NCBI GenBank assembly: GCA_003667245.1
Contig: RCNN01000470.1
Coordinates: 1 to 13,070 of the forward strand
Reading direction: 5' to 3'
DNA length: 13,070 bases
Source of the DNA: Heterostelium multicystogenum
Taxonomy: Eukaryota > Evosea > Eumycetozoa > Acytosteliales > Acytosteliaceae
The position numbers and the translations under genes were made by a program. Of the stretch, positions 10,265 through 13,070 are shown in pieces (position 1 is the first letter of the stretch; each line of letters starts with the position of its first letter). The notes beneath the pieces were generated by a model. The model was not told where the DNA came from. It saw only the letters and a program-made list of their open reading frames with translations, and searched no databases.

Positions 10265-10344
10265 CATATATTTATATTTGTAATATTACCTATTAATTTC
10301 TTGTAATACCAATAATTATCACTTTGTAACTTATCTTTTCGAAA

Positions 10345-10991
10345 ATGATGAAATATATTGTTGCTCTTGTTTTGATGACAGTTGCCATCTCCATGGCCTG
10401 TGACGATCCATTTGTTGAAATGCCACGTCCAACTCGTGTTTTGTACCCAGAGGATTTAACTCGTGCTGAGCGTAAATACCACGAGAAGTACATGCAAATT
10501 GCTTATGATCTCGCCGTCGCCGAAAACAACTTATTCACCACCGTCATCGTTGCTCCAAATGGTACCATTGCCTGCACTGGTCTCAACAACAACCCAGCTT
10601 CTGCTGTCTACCACGGTGAAATGGTTGCCATCATGAACTGCTCACGTATTCACAACAAGAACACCTGGGAAGGTTACAGCTTGTACACCACTGGTGAGTC
10701 ATGTCCAATGTGCCAATCTGCTGCCATGTGGGCTGGTTTCGCCAAGGTCATCTACGGTACTTCATCCAAACCTTGTACTGCGAGAAGTGTCTTGGTCAAA
10801 TCCCAATGCTCTCCAACCAACTCAACGCCCTCTCCTACGGTCTTGCTGGTAACGCTTTGCCAACCCAAATCATTGGTGGTATCTTGGCCAAGAAGACTGA
10901 CACTATCTACCCAGACTTGTGCGGTACCAACGGTGGATGGCACGTTAACCCAATCTGCTCAAAGTGTGCCAAGCATGCCGACCTCGATTAA
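10345..10991 (+). CDS. Secreted zinc-dependent deaminase (CDA superfamily)
   Basis: A member of the cytidine/deoxycytidylate deaminase-like fold, closest by motif to the guanine deaminase/nucleoside deaminase/TadA branch, which removes an amino group from a base by zinc-activated water. The zinc site is visible: HGE (His90, proton-shuttle Glu92) and CPMC (Cys120, Cys123). The usual Pro-Cys-x-x-Cys is here Ser-Cys-Pro-Met-Cys. The N-terminus (MMKYIVALVLMTVAISMA, then CDDP) is a classical signal peptide with likely cleavage after Ala18, so the enzyme should enter the secretory or endolysosomal route, unusual for this mostly cytosolic family. After residue 139 the frame shifts by one missing base at about 10763; the true C-terminus is read in the next frame (TLYCEKCLGQIPML to CSKCAKHADLD, TAA 10989-10991), giving about 215 residues. 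The tail has two further CxxC pairs (YCEKC, CSKC). Substrate cannot be told from sequence. A second ATG directly follows the first; either could start. Confidence 0.85.
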
Positions 10992-11343
10992 ATTAATCAC
11001 GAATAGTCTGTATGTTTTGTATTAATAAATTATACAATTCACAAATGATGAACATCTCATTCGTCATTTAATAGTTAAATAAAAAATATTTAATTATCAT
11101 TTCAAAATATATATAAATATTTTATTTGTTATTACCATAATCTTAAATATCTATTTTTTCAGGAATTCCAGATATATAAAATTTTTGATGAGAAATGTTC
11201 ATGTCATGACATCTTGCTTAGAATATTTTACAGAGATAATTTATGATTTTTAAGAGTTTTTTACTTTAGCTAACATATTGAATTTGTTAATAAAACCATC
11301 ATTATCATCATCTTCTTTTTACATTATAATAGACGGTCAAATC
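10992..11343. other. Intergenic region after the deaminase gene
   Basis: AT-rich, with AATAAA-like polyadenylation sequence soon after the stop (AATAAATTATAC near 11023). It holds the 3' end of the deaminase transcript and the promoter of the next gene. Nothing else seen. Confidence 0.6.
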
Positions 11344-12582
11344 ATGTTTCCAAATTATATTTATATGACAATAATAAAGTATGTTAAGGTAGATGGAAAT
11401 CAGTTCAAATCATTTTAGAGCTAGCTTTAGTTTGTTGGAAGTTTCATGAGATGGTAAAATCATTGAATGATACCATTGTTTTTGCCTGACAACGATGTGG
11501 ATTCTTTATATACTATTGCAGAAAGGTTAAAGAACAGATTCTCACCCTTATCAAATCACCCAAAACATCTTATTGTCGATTACAATTATGAGTATTTTGA
11601 ACAAAAAAGGTCCTGTTGCTACCAATAGGGATCTATATATCCTTAGTTTTTGCAGTTTAGAATCTTACCATGGTACTATTGAAGTAATGGAACAACTCAT
11701 TCAACTTGGAGTCAAACCAATAAAGTTGGAGCTCTATGGAAAGTGTTATCGACATCTATATTTTGATCAAAGCCAGGCAATGGAAAATATCCTAAAATCA
11801 TATGATTCACCCAATATCGTGAGTCTGTCAGTCCAGATAAGAAAATAGATTTATTAGAGATAAAGATATGTTCTGTAGAGTAGTTTTACCTCTTTTAGAA
11901 TCAAAAACAAACTTTCTAGCACTTAGGAGTTTAAAGTTAGACCTTGATTTCTATTACCCAGTTTTAAATCGATTGCTAACTTTGGATTCTTTAACCGACC
12001 CCAACAAAACACTGGCAACTAGAATACTTTGAAGGAGAAATCCAAATCTATATGTTTTTTCTCAAATGTGGAGCAACACCCAAGTCAGTCAAATGTTCAA
12101 TTGTGGCAAGCAATCTAATGCTTTACTATCTCCAAAATAATCCATTCAAAATATCTAATAATATGGAGAGTTTGCATTTTAATCAGCACACACCGGTATG
12201 AAACATTGAAAGAAGATTACAACCAAGACCAAGATATATTTGTTTCATATAACAATCTATTTCCAAAGTATTTAGATCTTCTTTTTCCAAGAGAAATCCA
12301 CACCTCCATATCAATGCTTAAATCCCTCACATTTGAAGAAAAGTCATATATCAAAGAAAGTTTTCTCTTGAGGTTCTTACTTCAGAACAAGGTTATTTAT
12401 TCTTTGAATATTTAGAGAAAATGTATTCATTAGATTCCTTATCATTCATCTTTGTTGGGAATGGAGCAAACAGTTATGATGAAGTGGCTATTCAAAAGAC
12501 CATATCGAATTATCTTGACCTAAGAAATCTACCAATCAAGTGTACTGTTAGCTTTTCGGAGAATAATCTAATTGAAGAATAA
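11344..12582 (+). CDS. F-box-like protein of a dictyostelid family, frame interrupted
   Basis: The ATG at 11344 opens an F-box-like N-terminus (MFPNYIYMTIIKYVK, then LELALVCWKFHEMV), a fold that usually links substrates to SCF ubiquitin ligases. The rest, about 370 residues, has scattered leucine-rich-like stretches (FLALRSLKLDLDF, MYSLDSLSFIFVGN) and a conserved-looking segment, KHLIVDYNYEYFEQK. It ends IKCTVSFSENNLIEE at TAA 12580-12582. I recognise the general type, not a named gene; partner and substrate are unknown. The frame breaks seven times: TTTT 11413-11416, TTTTT 11479-11483, AAAAAA 11603-11608, AAAA 11842-11845, CCCC 11999-12002, CC 12193-12194 and GG 12391-12392. Each is a homopolymer that is one base off, and the next frame continues sensibly at once. 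Restored length is about 413 residues, without evident introns. Such families do contain pseudogenes, so decay cannot be excluded. Confidence 0.7.
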
Positions 12583-12782
12583 AGAAGATAAAGATTAAAA
12601 GACATGGAACTATTCCAAAGTTTGAAATTAAAGTTTAAACCTTAATCAAAGCAACTATCAATGTTATTTCAAGAGCGACCAACTAGTAACAACTAATTCC
12701 CATTGAGATTAACAAGTATCTTTTGGAATTTTAATTTATAATAGAATATTTTAATGAAGGTTTTTATTAGTATTGAAATCTT

Positions 12783-13070
12783 CTAAAACTTTCCAGATCT
12801 ATAATCTTGGATCGCTTGATCAATTTCTTCTTCTGTACACATGACAAAGGGGCCATATTGGCAAATTGGTTCACCAATGGTGCAGCACTTAGAAGTAAGA
12901 ACCTTAATCCTTTAATCAGATGCTTCGATGTCAATATGAGTTTCATTGTTACTTCCATCGAGTACTGCAAGCTGCGACTCTTTAACTAGTTTCCATTCAG
13001 ATTGAGATCCGAATTTACCCTCCACCAGAGATGATGAATACAAATGAACTATGACCTACAGTGATTTCTT
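12783..13070 (-). CDS. Pirin family protein, 3' part only
   Basis: Pirins are cupin-fold, metal-binding proteins; some act as quercetin dioxygenases and the human one is a nuclear transcription cofactor. Visible here is the C-terminal cupin half: GHSSFVFIISG, ESQLAVLDGS, LRFLLLSAAP and the signature GEPICQYGPFVMCTEEE, ending QAIQDYRSGKF at TAG 12785-12783. The C-terminus stops soon after the GPFVM helix, shorter than human pirin. The start lies beyond the right edge. Three frame changes: a GG run after IISG (one G too many, about 13018), a TT at about 12917 (one T too many) and a missing A in the AAPIGEP codons at about 12884. All look like homopolymer errors. It is convergent with the F-box-like gene, 200 bp apart. 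Confidence 0.88.

Larger units (their letters stand above)
7897..10344. other. Long intergenic region between divergent genes
   Basis: About 2.4 kb with no recognisable gene on either strand, which is long for a compact dictyostelid genome. It should hold the divergent promoters of Spt16 (minus) and the deaminase (plus). The first part is very AT-rich (a TA run, AACTA repeats and a pyrimidine-rich stretch at about 8585-8660). From about 9040 to 10200 the composition is more mixed, with several palindromes and hairpins. Allowing for the frameshift pattern seen elsewhere, I read that part for hidden genes and recognised no protein family. Confidence 0.65.

Noticed and set aside
10293..10943. 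Minus-strand ORFs overlapping the deaminase gene (10293-10493, 10752-10943).
   Set aside because: Antisense shadows of a plus-strand gene with an intact zinc site.
12807..12989. Plus-strand ORF of 60 codons near the right edge.
   Set aside because: Antisense to the pirin signature on the minus strand.
1..13070. tRNA genes, looked for by T-arm-like GTTCRAATC words on both strands.
   Set aside because: Only isolated GTTCGAT or GTTCAAAT words were found, mostly inside coding sequence and without matching acceptor stems.

Overview
This is nuclear DNA of a dictyostelid social amoeba (Dictyostelia). Evidence for that: very AT-rich non-coding DNA with TTA, TA and ATTCT runs; short introns (about 60-100 nt) of the GTAAGT/GTATGT...TTTAG type; an FNIP-repeat protein with the family's usual N-terminus, which is a hallmark of dictyostelids; and an F-box-like protein of amoebozoan type. 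I cannot name the species.

Layout. 1-1753: non-coding. 1754-3348 (+): FNIP-repeat protein. 3460-3896 (-): spliceosomal Sm protein G, in three exons, convergent with the FNIP gene. 4275-7896 (-): Spt16, the large subunit of the FACT histone chaperone, in eight exons. 7897-10344: an unusually long 2.4-kb gap between two divergent genes; it holds a strong 53-nt stem-loop and a cluster of palindromes. 10345-10991 (+): secreted zinc deaminase of the nucleoside/guanine/tRNA-adenosine deaminase superfamily. 11344-12582 (+): F-box-like protein of a large, poorly described family. 12783-13070 (-): 3' end of a pirin gene whose start lies beyond the window.

The dominant anomaly is technical or evolutionary. 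Every one of the six genes is broken by single-base frame changes, about two dozen in roughly 7 kb of coding sequence, and nearly all can be explained by a short homopolymer being one base too long or too short. Because this also hits single-copy essential genes (SmG, Spt16), I read it as sequencing or consensus error in the source assembly, not gene decay. ORF finding alone therefore misses or misplaces most genes here; the SmG gene is hidden opposite spurious plus-strand ORFs.

The genes do not form a pathway. Spt16 (chromatin) and SmG (splicing) are housekeeping nuclear genes; FNIP and F-box proteins are lineage-expanded families; the deaminase probably works in the secretory/endolysosomal space or outside the cell; pirin is a cupin-fold protein. 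I found no tRNA, rRNA, CRISPR, transposon or viral gene. The least explained items are the secreted deaminase and the stem-loop and palindromes in the long gap.
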